Assembly: GCA_965219665.1 (NCBI GenBank) | Contig: CBDCOD010000022.1 | Location: 1 to 64,000 of the forward strand | DNA from: CBDCOD01 sp965219665 | GTDB taxonomy: Bacteria > Pseudomonadota > Gammaproteobacteria > CAKMZV01 | Reading direction: 5' to 3' | DNA: 64,000 nt | Part shown: piece by piece, positions 26,016 to 34,239 of the stretch | How positions within the stretch are numbered: the stretch's first letter is position 1 | How the letters are laid out: each line of letters opens with the position of its first letter | Made by a program: the position numbers and the translations under genes | The notes under the pieces: model-generated | Told to the model about the DNA's origin: nothing | Databases searched by the model: none | What the model saw: the letters and a program-made list of their open reading frames with translations, nothing else

Positions 26016-26546
26016 ATGCTTGATCACTGGATAAGTTGGGCAGATATTCGTCCGTCCTGTCACTATAACGCTCGACCAATCTCGAGGGAAATTAATCTTG
26101 TTGTTATACATTCAATCAGCCTGCCTAAAGGGCAATTTGGTGGGAGTGGTGTACTGCGGATGTTGCAGGGCTATCCAGTGTTTGATACAGTAGAGCAAAG
26201 TGGACTGATGGAATCACAGTTGAATCAGTATGCAGTATCTAGCCATTTTTTATTACGACGCGGCGGTGAACTTATTCAGTTTGTACCTGTATCATTGAGA
26301 GCTTGGCACGCAGGTCTTTCTATGTTTCAAGGTAAGCCTAACTGTAATGATTTTTCAATTGGTGTTGAGTTGGAAGGGGCAGATAATGTGGCGTATACAG
26401 ATTGGCAGTACGATAGTTTGCAGCGCCTCATTCATGAATTAGCTCTACGCTATCCTATTGAGGATATAGTGGGACATAGCGATATAGCGCCTCAACGCAA
26501 GACAGACCCTGGATTATTTTTTGATTGGGAACGTGTGGCCCTTTAG
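26016..26546 (+). CDS. ampD: 1,6-anhydro-N-acetylmuramyl-L-alanine amidase AmpD
   Basis: A 176-residue cytoplasmic amidase without a signal peptide. Zinc ligands H32 (LVVIHS), H154 (VGHSDIAP) and D164 are in place, with catalytic E118 (IGVELEG) and K162, matching the numbering known for AmpD closely. It removes the stem peptide from anhydro-muropeptides during cell-wall recycling and so also affects beta-lactamase induction in species that have AmpR. The gene follows the transpeptidase gene after 22 bases and closes the murein cluster. Confidence 0.95.
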   Translation: MLDHWISWADIRPSCHYNARPISREINLVVIHSISLPKGQFGGSGVLRMLQGYPVFDTVEQSGLMESQLNQYAVSSHFLLRRGGELIQFVPVSLRAWHAGLSMFQGKPNCNDFSIGVELEGADNVAYTDWQYDSLQRLIHELALRYPIEDIVGHSDIAPQRKTDPGLFFDWERVAL

Positions 26547-26625
26547 GTATTTAATGCTGTGTGATAGGCTGATGAGGGTGTGATTAAATCGTGAGTGTAC
26601 GTGTTGAGTATCCGTTGTTTAAATT

Positions 26626-26648
26626 TGCTTGTTTTTGAGCATTTTTTT
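26626..26648 (+). terminator. Weak intrinsic terminator after ampD
   Basis: TGCTT (26626-26630) can pair with GAGCA (26637-26641), with one G-U pair, followed by seven T residues. The stem is short, so the call is tentative, but the position between ampD and secG fits. Confidence 0.35.
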
Positions 26649-26719
26649 ATTGGATAAGTGATAATGCGCGACTCATTTACGCGCCGTAAGAGGTGCCTGT
26701 AGAATTTATAAGGAATAGT

Positions 26720-27022
26720 ATGCTCTTTAATATAGTATTAGCAGTGCAGGTTATTACTGCTATTGGGATTATCTTTTTAGTAATGCTTCAGCATGGTAAG
26801 GGTGCTGATGCGGGACCTGCACTCAGTGGTGGTGCGCAAAGTCTGTTTGGTAGTAGCGGTGGTGGTAACACATTAACACGCCTAACTTCTATTTTGGCAG
26901 TAATTTTTGTAAGTGCTTGTTTGACACTGGTTGCATTAACTGGGGAGTCAAATCGGCAGTTAGATAGTGTAGTTACAAGGACTCCTGTAGAAAAGCAGGA
27001 TGTTAGTATTCCAAAACCTGAA
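26720..27022 (+). CDS. secG: Protein-export membrane protein SecG
   Basis: A 100-residue protein: a first transmembrane segment (VLAVQVITAIGIIFLVML), the conserved HGKGADAGPALSGGAQSLFGSSG loop, then a second transmembrane segment and a polar tail. It is the accessory subunit of SecYEG; secY is at 62481. I start at the ATG at 26720 (MLFNIVL) behind ATAAGGA rather than at a GTG nine codons upstream. The stop TAG follows at 27023-27025. The usual neighbour tpiA is not upstream here; ampD is. Confidence 0.95.
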
Positions 27023-27050
27023 TAGATTTTATATTGAGGTAAGGTGTTTT

Positions 27051-27135
27051 GCCGACGTGGTGGAATTGGTAGACACGCTGTCTTGAGGGGGCAGTGGGGA
27101 GACCCGTGCCGGTTCGACTCCGGCCGTCGGCACCA
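27051..27135 (+). tRNA. tRNA-Leu (GAG)
   Basis: An 85-base class II tRNA with encoded CCA. Acceptor GCCGACG pairs with CGTCGGC. The anticodon stem CTGTC/GGCAG encloses the loop TTGAGGG with anticodon GAG. A variable arm and the GGTTCGACTCC T-arm follow. Location right after secG is conserved in gammaproteobacteria, and transcription is probably shared with secG. Confidence 0.97.
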
Positions 27136-27168
27136 AATTTATATTTAATTATTAGGTAGTATTTTATT

Positions 27169-28971
27169 ATGGCTAGAGAAATGGATTCCTATGATTTGCC
27201 TAGTGGGGTAAGCGAAGTTGTCTTTGAGGCATTGCTGGAGCTAGGTAAAGCGCAAGGTTTTGTCAGCATGATAGATATTGATGACTTGACCGATTCAGAG
27301 CCTTTGGAACCGTCAGATTTAGAAGATTTGATTGGTGTTTTAGAAGATCATAATATCGTTTTCACAGAAGAAGACATGCATGATGACGATATTTTTGGGC
27401 AGGCAAGTTTACGTGAGCGTCCTGATAAAGTCACAGCGAGTGAGCGTGAAAATGTTGAAGAGGTTTTGAGGGTAGCAGGCTCTATTTCAAATGAGGTAGG
27501 CAGAACAACAGACCCAACGCGTATGTACATGCGTGAAATGGGCGTTGCTGATTTGCTCACGCGAGAGGAAGAAATTACTATTGCCCGAGATGTGGAAACT
27601 GGCAAACGAGAATTCCATATTTTGTTACATGAATATCCGCGTTTAATAGATGTTTTTTTAGAGGGATTTGAGCAGATAAAGCATCAGGTTCATAAAGTTG
27701 GAGACTTAGTGAATGGTCCTGCCTGGCCTAATGATGAGCATGTTACCGTTGCAGAGTATCTTGAAAAAATACGAGATGATGAGGCAGAAATTGCTAATAC
27801 AGATAGTTTTAATTTTTCACTAGATAGCTTGCACGAACTAGCAGAGGGCTTGCGTAATGCTAAAAGTCGTAAAAAGCAGAAAGAGTTGCTTTTACAGGTG
27901 CGCTTGTCTAATGTGCTAATACGCAAAGTGCTTGCAGATATTGATAATATTTTAAAATCTATCACCCAAAAAGAAGCCAAGATACGTGAAACCCTAATAT
28001 CCAAATTGAAATTCAAGCGTGAGGATGTAATCGCCGCTTACCATAAGCAGAAGAAATACGGAGACTGGATAGATACTCTCGTGGCTGACTATACATTCAA
28101 TCATTCTAGTGATGTATATTATGTTGACTTTGTACGGCATATTCATCAAGATATTTCAGATCTGGCAGCAGATGCTAGGATGGACGTTTTAAAACTTAAA
28201 GCTTTGCAGAAGCAGTTACAAGATAAGGAAGCGGATCTTCAGGTTAGTAAAGATAAGATGGCAGAGGCCAATCTCCGTTTGGTGATTTCTATTGCGAAGA
28301 AGTACAGCAATAGAGGCTTGCAGTTCTTAGATGTTATTCAAGAAGGCAATATTGGCTTGATGAAAGCAGTAGATAAATTTGAATTTAGGCGAGGCTATAA
28401 ATTCTCTACATATGCCACATGGTGGATTAGACAGGCTATTACACGTTCTATTGCCGATCAGGCGCGGACGGTTCGAGTACCCGTTCACATGATAGAAACC
28501 ATTAATCGCATGAAAAAAGTGCAAACACGTTTGCTACAAGAAATGGGTCGAACGCCTAATATTGAAGAGTTAGCTTCTGCTATGGAGATGACAGCAGATA
28601 AGATACAGCAAATCAACAAAATAGCAATGGAGCCCAGTTCTATGGATGCGCCCATTGGTGATGATGAAGATGCTGTATTAGGTGATTTTATTGCCGATGA
28701 TAATCTACAAGCTCCGCATGAAATTGCTGAAAATGATGGGTTGAATGAGGTGATTGACTCGTTATTGGGTGAGCTATCCAAGCGCGAAATTGATGTGGTA
28801 AAAATGCGTTTTGGTATTGGCACGCCTACTGAATATACATTGGAAGAAGTTGGGCGACAATATAGCGTGACACGTGAGAGGATTCGCCAAATTGAGGCAA
28901 AGGCATTGAAGAAATTGCGTCACCCTATGCGAATCGAGCGTTTACGTAGTTTCTTACATACAGAAAAGTAA
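27169..28971 (+). CDS. rpoD: RNA polymerase sigma factor RpoD (sigma-70)
   Basis: A 600-residue primary sigma factor. Region 1.1 lies at the N-terminus. Region 1.2 contains DPTRMYMREMG, followed by a nonconserved region of about 230 residues. Regions 2.1-2.4 include NLRLVISIAKKYSNRGLQF and the YKFSTYATWWIRQAI segment. Region 4.2 contains EEVGRQYSVTRERIRQIEAKAL near the C-terminus. It directs transcription of housekeeping promoters. It follows tRNA-Leu by 33 bases rather than sitting in the rpsU-dnaG-rpoD operon found in E. coli. Confidence 0.98.
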   Translation: MAREMDSYDLPSGVSEVVFEALLELGKAQGFVSMIDIDDLTDSEPLEPSDLEDLIGVLEDHNIVFTEEDMHDDDIFGQASLRERPDKVTASERENVEEVLRVAGSISNEVGRTTDPTRMYMREMGVADLLTREEEITIARDVETGKREFHILLHEYPRLIDVFLEGFEQIKHQVHKVGDLVNGPAWPNDEHVTVAEYLEKIRDDEAEIANTDSFNFSLDSLHELAEGLRNAKSRKKQKELLLQVRLSNVLIRKVLADIDNILKSITQKEAKIRETLISKLKFKREDVIAAYHKQKKYGDWIDTLVADYTFNHSSDVYYVDFVRHIHQDISDLAADARMDVLKLKALQKQLQDKEADLQVSKDKMAEANLRLVISIAKKYSNRGLQFLDVIQEGNIGLMKAVDKFEFRRGYKFSTYATWWIRQAITRSIADQARTVRVPVHMIETINRMKKVQTRLLQEMGRTPNIEELASAMEMTADKIQQINKIAMEPSSMDAPIGDDEDAVLGDFIADDNLQAPHEIAENDGLNEVIDSLLGELSKREIDVVKMRFGIGTPTEYTLEEVGRQYSVTRERIRQIEAKALKKLRHPMRIERLRSFLHTEK

Positions 28972-29036
28972 ATAGTTTACTATTAATGCGGTACAATGGC
29001 GCACTTGGTGATGTCTAAATAGTTACGAGGAGTAGG

Positions 29037-29279
29037 ATGAGGAAAAATATTCACCCAGAATATAGGTCAGTTGTTTTTCAGGATATTTCTACTGGAGATA
29101 CATTTTTGACTAAATCTACAGTAAAAACTGAGCAAACCATTGATTTAGACGGAGAGACGTATCCGTTAGTTCGTCTTGATGTTACTTCATCATCACATCC
29201 CTTTTATACGGGGCAGAACAATTTGATTAAAGCGCAAGGCCGTGTTGAGAAATTTATGGAGAAATACGGTATGGAGTAA
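29037..29279 (+). CDS. rpmE2: 50S ribosomal protein L31 type B
   Basis: An 80-residue L31 of the longer type B (YkgM) subgroup. It starts MRKNIHPEYRSVVFQDIS and contains SSSHPFYTGQ, and it has no CxxC zinc-binding cysteines. In organisms with both types, type B replaces zinc-containing L31 when zinc is low. The gene lies between rpoD and a nuclease gene. An AGGAG lies just before the ATG. I see no Zur-type operator that I could defend. Confidence 0.95.
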   Translation: MRKNIHPEYRSVVFQDISTGDTFLTKSTVKTEQTIDLDGETYPLVRLDVTSSSHPFYTGQNNLIKAQGRVEKFMEKYGME

Positions 29280-29292
29280 CATAGAATTTTCT

Positions 29293-30075
29293 ATGCGTTA
29301 TAAAGCCGCACATATTAAGAATTTTTTCTTGATTATTGCGGCTTTTTTTTGTATTTGTGCATACGCTGCGGATTTAGATAGTTGTGATCAGAAGGCATCA
29401 GGCGAATGGGCATATATTAAGAAAGTAGTTGATGGAGATACATTACGCTTGATGGATGGGAGAAAAGTACGGCTCTTAGGAGTGAATGCACCAGAGCTAA
29501 GAAAAAGCGGGCAGGTTGGCAAAGTGTTTGCTAGACAGTCACAGTACCATTTGAGGAAAATGCTGCCTGTAGGTAGTAAAGTGTGGATGCAGTTAGGTAC
29601 CAGAGAAGTAGATCGGTATAGTCGGACTTTAGCGCATGTTTTTTCGCCTCAGGGTGAACATGTTAATGCTGCTTTATTAGAAAAAGGCTTAGTATATTTA
29701 TATTTGCACCCGCCAAACTTAGCGTATGCAGCGTGTTATAAAAATAAACAAAAAGCTAGCATGGGTGATAGAGCTGGTGTGTGGGGTAATTCACAAACGT
29801 ATTTACATGAGCAAGCGCTTGCTGATAAAGCACAAGGTGATTTCGTGGTGGTAGATGTTAAAATAAAAACCTTACGAAAAACCAAGAAGTCACTGTGGAT
29901 AATGGGTGACCATTTGAGAGTGCGCATTGCTCATGCAGATTGGGTGCATTTTGACCTTCAGGAGTTATATGCGTTGAAATATAAAAAGATACGAATTCTA
30001 GGTTATTTGTCATGGTATAAGGGCAAGCCTACTGTGCGAGTAAGGCACCCGCATATGCTGCTGCCAATAACTTAA
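29293..30075 (+). CDS. Secreted thermonuclease-family (SNase) protein with C-terminal OB-like domain
   Basis: A 260-residue protein with a signal peptide (hydrophobic 11-25, cleavage near AYA). An SNase domain extends from about 37 to 165 and contains VVDGDTLRLMDGRKVRLLGVNAPE and DRYSRTLAHVF, which supply the arginine and glutamate residues of staphylococcal nuclease-like sites. A C-terminal region of about 80 residues (KKIRILGYLSWYKGKPTVRVRHP) looks like an added OB fold. It probably cleaves nucleic acid in the periplasm or outside the cell. I start at ATG 29293 because upstream residues run back into rpmE2. Confidence 0.85.
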   Translation: MRYKAAHIKNFFLIIAAFFCICAYAADLDSCDQKASGEWAYIKKVVDGDTLRLMDGRKVRLLGVNAPELRKSGQVGKVFARQSQYHLRKMLPVGSKVWMQLGTREVDRYSRTLAHVFSPQGEHVNAALLEKGLVYLYLHPPNLAYAACYKNKQKASMGDRAGVWGNSQTYLHEQALADKAQGDFVVVDVKIKTLRKTKKSLWIMGDHLRVRIAHADWVHFDLQELYALKYKKIRILGYLSWYKGKPTVRVRHPHMLLPIT

Positions 30076-30107
30076 CAGCCTTACTACGTTTATTGACACT
30101 GGATTAA

Positions 30108-31151
30108 ATGGATATAAAAAACGACTGCTACTTACGCGCTTTGCGCCGACAACCTATTGACCGTTCACCTGTTTGGATGATGCGACAAGCGGGACGTTAT
30201 TTGCCAGAATATCGTGCTAGCCGTGCACAAGCAGGATCCTTTATGGATTTGTGTCGTAACGCAGAGCTTGCTTGTGAGGTGACATTACAGCCATTAACAC
30301 GCTATCCAGATTTAGACGCTGCCATTTTGTTCTCAGATATTCTTACTATTCCAGATGCAATGGGCTTAGAGTTACACTTTGATCCAGGGCAAGGTCCTGT
30401 TTTTGGGAAGCGTATTCGTAATGCATACGATATAGCGCAATTGAAAGTTCCTGATATGAACACAGATTTAGGTTATGTTATGGCAGCTGTGCGTGCTATT
30501 CACAGTGCTCTACAAGGCAGTATCCCGCTGATTGGTTTTAGTGGAAGCCCATGGACATTAGCTTGCTATATGGTAGAAGGGCACGGCAGCCGTGATTTTT
30601 CTAGCCTTAAATCGCTGATGTATAAAGACCCTAAGCAGGCACATCAACTACTTGAGATTCTGAGTGAATCAGTGGCGGCATATCTAAATGCCCAAATCGC
30701 AGCAGGCGCACAAGCGATACAGATATTTGACACATGGGGAGGGCTACTGAGTGAGCATGCCTATCACGATTTTTCTCTACGGTATATGGCACATATTATT
30801 GAGCAGTTAGAGGTAGGGAGTGGGGATCAGCGAATCCCAGTTGTTCTTTTTACAAAGGGCGGTGGTTTGTGGCTTGAAGCAATGGCAGATTCTGGAGCAG
30901 ATGGGATAGGATTAGACTGGACAGTAAACTTGCAGCAAGCTAAAGATAGAGTGGGGCATCGAGTAGCTTTACAAGGCAACTTAGATCCTTCGGTGCTTTT
31001 GGGAAGTGATGAAACTATTTGTAGCGAAGTGCGCCGTATTAAAAAAGTGTACGGTGGATCTACAGGTCATGTGTTTAACTTAGGGCATGGTATTACACCA
31101 CAGGTTTCCCCTGAAAAAGTATCTGTTATGCTAAGGGAGTGGCGTACATGA
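30108..31151 (+). CDS. hemE: Uroporphyrinogen decarboxylase
   Basis: A 347-residue HemE with the diagnostic PVWMMRQAGRYLPEYR near the N-terminus, ILFSDILTIPDAMG, GFSGSPWTLACYM and the FNLGHGITP segment. It converts uroporphyrinogen III to coproporphyrinogen III in heme synthesis. Its TGA overlaps the moaE ATG (ATGA), starting a chain of overlapping genes that runs to 34072. Confidence 0.98.
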   Translation: MDIKNDCYLRALRRQPIDRSPVWMMRQAGRYLPEYRASRAQAGSFMDLCRNAELACEVTLQPLTRYPDLDAAILFSDILTIPDAMGLELHFDPGQGPVFGKRIRNAYDIAQLKVPDMNTDLGYVMAAVRAIHSALQGSIPLIGFSGSPWTLACYMVEGHGSRDFSSLKSLMYKDPKQAHQLLEILSESVAAYLNAQIAAGAQAIQIFDTWGGLLSEHAYHDFSLRYMAHIIEQLEVGSGDQRIPVVLFTKGGGLWLEAMADSGADGIGLDWTVNLQQAKDRVGHRVALQGNLDPSVLLGSDETICSEVRRIKKVYGGSTGHVFNLGHGITPQVSPEKVSVMLREWRT

Positions 31152-31606
31152 TTCGAGTGCAACAGGAAGATTTTTGTATTACTAGTTTACTCAACCTATG
31201 GAGAAAAAACCAGTCTCATGTAGGCGCCATTGGTTTTTTTTTAGGGGTTATGCGTGATATGAACTTGGGTGATGAAGTGGGGTCCTTGACTTTGGAGCAT
31301 TATCCCGGTATGACAGAAAAAATGTTAGAGCGCATTGTTCATAATGCTAAAGAAAAATGGGGGATTATGGATGCGCTAATAGTGCATAGAGTAGGTAAAC
31401 TCTACCCTAATGATCAAATTGTTTTGGTTGCGGCAAGTAGTGAGCACCGAGAGGATGCTCTACAAGCATGTGCTTTTATTATGGATTATTTAAAGATGCG
31501 CTCGCCTTTTTGGAAGCAGGAAGAAACAGTTGATGGTCGCTTGCGGTGGCTAAAACAGCAAGATAAAGATATTTTTGCAGAAAGCAAATGGCAGCTGGAA
31601 AAATAA
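31148..31606 (+). CDS. moaE: Molybdopterin synthase catalytic subunit
   Basis: A 152-residue MoaE. Family features are GAIGFFLGVMRD, LTLEHYPGMTEKML, the HRVGKLYPNDQIVLVAASS stretch and the DYLKMRSPFWKQE motif with catalytic lysines. With MoaD it inserts two sulfurs into precursor Z to make molybdopterin. No other molybdenum-cofactor gene is in the window. I start at the ATG that overlaps the hemE stop; three further upstream residues are possible but less likely. Confidence 0.93.
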   Translation: MIRVQQEDFCITSLLNLWRKNQSHVGAIGFFLGVMRDMNLGDEVGSLTLEHYPGMTEKMLERIVHNAKEKWGIMDALIVHRVGKLYPNDQIVLVAASSEHREDALQACAFIMDYLKMRSPFWKQEETVDGRLRWLKQQDKDIFAESKWQLEK

Positions 31607-31932
31607 AACTAGTAGATATAGAACTCCCATTATTTATTGGATGCTATACATGGGAAGAGCAGCATGTACAGTATGTGCAATTATCTATGGAACTGGAGTT
31701 AGACGCGTTGCTGGAAGACGGAAGACCAGTGGTTGATTACGCTTGTATAGCCTCCCAGTTACAGCAAAAATTTGGGTATAAGCGGTTTGTGTGGGTAGAG
31801 GAAGTAGCGCAACAGGTTATGGAATATATAAAGCGCATGTACCCTACTGTGCAGGTGCATATTAGCGTATATAAAAATATTGTTGTACAAGGTAGAGTGC
31901 AACAAGCAGTAATTGAGATTCAGAGCGCGTGA
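31588..31932 (+). CDS. folB: Dihydroneopterin aldolase-like protein (FolB/FolX family)
   Basis: A 114-residue T-fold protein. The KLVDIELPLFIGCYTWEEQHVQ start carries the expected substrate-binding glutamate. VDYACIASQL is in the middle, and a VHISVYKN stretch contains the lysine used for catalysis. It would cleave dihydroneopterin in folate synthesis or act as the related epimerase. It overlaps moaE by 19 bases and the next gene by 4. Identity to FolB itself rather than FolX is probable, not certain. Confidence 0.75.
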   Translation: MAAGKIKLVDIELPLFIGCYTWEEQHVQYVQLSMELELDALLEDGRPVVDYACIASQLQQKFGYKRFVWVEEVAQQVMEYIKRMYPTVQVHISVYKNIVVQGRVQQAVIEIQSA

Positions 31933-33017
31933 AACTTAAAATACTCAAATGTTTAGACAAGATAATCGGCTTATGGCTGCGTTTCTTTATGGTCAAAACA
32001 AAGCGTGCCGCACCAACAACTGTTTCTAAAGTCTTAGTTATCAAGTTGTCTGCTATGGGGGATGCTTTGTGTCTGATGCCCGCTATGCGGCAAGCTCATA
32101 ATGCGGGAATAGAGGTAGAATGGCTTACAACTAAGCGAACGAATCCGGCATTTTTTACAGCGCTCAATTTTATACAAGCGGCACATATTCTGCCCATGGA
32201 TCCTATAGGCCTAATGCGCTTTATTACGTGTTTTCGTTGGAAGCAGTACGACGCTATTATTGATTGTGATCAATATTACCATTTGTCGGAGTGGCTAGCT
32301 TTGAAAGGGGTTTTTTCAGCAGGCTTTCTCACCCCACTTAAAGGCAATTACTTTGACTATGCGCTTAAATATGACCCACAGGGTAATGAGAAGGTTCTAT
32401 TCTTAGATTTGATAAGCAAGTCATTGGGCTTTGAGAAAAAAAGTAGCGGAGCATGGCAGGTTTTGCCTGAATTGGCAGTGGCAAGTGCAGATGCTCAAAA
32501 GGCAATGGACGCTGCTGGACAAGCGATTGTTATATATCCAGGCTCTAGCGGTAATGGTGGTAATATTAGGCGATGGCCTATTGAGCGTTTTGTACAATTG
32601 AGCGAGAACCTAGTAGCTCAGGGTGAGCAGGTAGTCATAGCTGGCGGTGCCGATGAAAGCGCCTTGGTTACGTATTTTGGTAGTGACATGCATGTGTGGA
32701 TTAAGCGCTTTTCTCTATTTGAATGGTCCTACTTTTTTCGCTATAAAACCAAATTATTTATTGGCACTGATGGTGGATTATCGCACGTGGCAATTGCACA
32801 AGGGGCAAAAACACTGACCATATCTGGACCTAACCTTGGAAGTAAATGGGCTGATTTCAGTAAAAAAAGTTTTATGCAGCATCCCATTTCATGCAGTCCT
32901 TGTATTAAGAATTATTTAGGGCAAGTTCCACAACACTGTAAGCGTGGTGACCTGGCATGCTTGCAGCGTATAGAAGTGTCCCATGTTATACAAAGAATTG
33001 AACAACTATGTCCTTAA
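31929..33017 (+). CDS. Glycosyltransferase family 9 (heptosyltransferase-like)
   Basis: A 362-residue GT9/GT-B protein, starting at GTG overlapping the folB-like stop (GTGA). The N-terminal domain has VLVIKLSAMGDALCLMPAM, the typical GT9 opening. The C-terminal domain has IVIYPGSSGNGGNIRRWP and FIGTDGGLSHVAIAQGAK, the ADP-heptose/nucleotide-binding motifs of WaaC/WaaF/RfaQ relatives. It probably adds a heptose or related sugar to LPS core. The neighbouring gmhB, which makes the heptose precursor, supports this. Exact acceptor unknown. Confidence 0.82.
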   Translation: MKLKILKCLDKIIGLWLRFFMVKTKRAAPTTVSKVLVIKLSAMGDALCLMPAMRQAHNAGIEVEWLTTKRTNPAFFTALNFIQAAHILPMDPIGLMRFITCFRWKQYDAIIDCDQYYHLSEWLALKGVFSAGFLTPLKGNYFDYALKYDPQGNEKVLFLDLISKSLGFEKKSSGAWQVLPELAVASADAQKAMDAAGQAIVIYPGSSGNGGNIRRWPIERFVQLSENLVAQGEQVVIAGGADESALVTYFGSDMHVWIKRFSLFEWSYFFRYKTKLFIGTDGGLSHVAIAQGAKTLTISGPNLGSKWADFSKKSFMQHPISCSPCIKNYLGQVPQHCKRGDLACLQRIEVSHVIQRIEQLCP

Positions 33018-34072
33018 TTATTTTTTTTACCTCACTAGTCTTAACGGGTTTGATAATTTTTTTAGCCCGAAAATTAAGAATAGGCATTGATGGTAACTTG
33101 AGTGGGGTGCAGAAATTTCACACCATTCCCACACCCCGTTTAGGAGGGGTAGGGGTTTATGTTGCAGTTGGTTTAGGTGCGGTTTTAATTGATAATGATA
33201 TGATTCTATTGTTATGGCTTTCTGGAAGTGCCGCTTTTTTAGGCGGTGTATTAGAGGATATAACTGCCAAGATCACTCCATTTTGGCGGCTGATGTTAAC
33301 TTTTGTGTCTGCTTTGACAGCATTCGTCCTTGTAGAGGCACAACTGCGTAGAGTAGGGGTTGTAGGCTTCAATGAACTGTTTGCTGCATCTACTATCGCT
33401 GCTGCATTTTTTACCGCTTTTGCGGTAGGTGGGGTTGCTCACTCAATTAACATAGTGGATGGGTATAATGGGTTGATGCTGGGCACATGCCTTATCGCGT
33501 TTGCTGCTTTTGGCTTATTGGCATATCAATTGGGTGATACATGGTTGTTGCAGTTATGCCTATTGGGAGGTGCGGCAGCACTAGGACTTTTTGTGTTAAA
33601 TTTCCCCTTTGGATTGATATTCTGCGGTGATGGTGGTGCTTATTTCTTAGGGTTTTGGTTAGCCGAAATTGCTGTATTAACCGTTTTCCGTCATGAAGCT
33701 GTTTCTCCGTGGTTCGGTTTTATGGTCATGGCTTATCCCATTGTTGAAACTTTGTTTTCTATGTATAGAAAGAAGGTACTGCGCGGCATGTCACCTGGGC
33801 TTCCAGATGGAGCGCATCTACATATGCTCGTTTATAAGCGCATAATACGGTATCGTGCGCGTAATACGACCATTTCGCTGGTTTTGCAGAATGCTGCTAC
33901 TGCACCAATTATGTGGCTCTTTTCGATTGGTTGCGCTATATGGGCTATCAATGCCTGGGATAGTACAATCAACTTGTTATTAGGTTTGTTGATATTTACA
34001 GTGCTATATGTGTTACTCTATCGGCGCTTAGTGAAATTTGGGATTAGAAGTGGCCAAAGAAGTGAGAGTTAG
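33008..34072 (+). CDS. WecA/MraY-family polyprenyl-phosphate sugar-1-phosphate transferase
   Basis: A 354-residue integral membrane protein with about ten hydrophobic segments. The FHTIPTPRLGGVGVY stretch is at about 37-51, GGVLEDIT replaces the usual GxxDD, and INIVDGYNGL and FCGDGGAYFLGF are the WecA/TagO-type active-site loops. A PDGAHLHMLVYKR cytoplasmic loop with histidines completes the family pattern. It transfers a sugar-1-phosphate from UDP-sugar to undecaprenyl phosphate, the first step of O-antigen or other glycan assembly. It overlaps the GT9 gene by 10 bases. Confidence 0.85.
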   Translation: MSLIIFFTSLVLTGLIIFLARKLRIGIDGNLSGVQKFHTIPTPRLGGVGVYVAVGLGAVLIDNDMILLLWLSGSAAFLGGVLEDITAKITPFWRLMLTFVSALTAFVLVEAQLRRVGVVGFNELFAASTIAAAFFTAFAVGGVAHSINIVDGYNGLMLGTCLIAFAAFGLLAYQLGDTWLLQLCLLGGAAALGLFVLNFPFGLIFCGDGGAYFLGFWLAEIAVLTVFRHEAVSPWFGFMVMAYPIVETLFSMYRKKVLRGMSPGLPDGAHLHMLVYKRIIRYRARNTTISLVLQNAATAPIMWLFSIGCAIWAINAWDSTINLLLGLLIFTVLYVLLYRRLVKFGIRSGQRSES

Positions 34073-34085
34073 GGTTTTAGAGAGG

Positions 34086-34161
34086 TGGTGGGCCGTCCGC
34101 GGCTCGAACGCGGGACCAACGGATTAAAAGTCCGGTGCTCTACCAACTGAGCTAACGGCCC
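34086..34161 (-). tRNA. tRNA-Lys (TTT)
   Basis: A 76-base tRNA on the minus strand with encoded CCA (34088-34086). Acceptor GGGCCGT (34161-34155) pairs with ACGGCCC. The anticodon loop CTTTTAA gives anticodon TTT, and the T-arm contains GTTCGAG. It is oriented against the flanking plus-strand genes, so it must have its own promoter; TACAAT on the minus strand about ten bases upstream is the only visible candidate. Confidence 0.97.
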
Positions 34162-34239
34162 AAAATAAAACATTGTATAACTCATATATACGATGATTTT
34201 GAAGGCGGGTATTGTACACGCTGAGTGTGGAGTGTAAGA

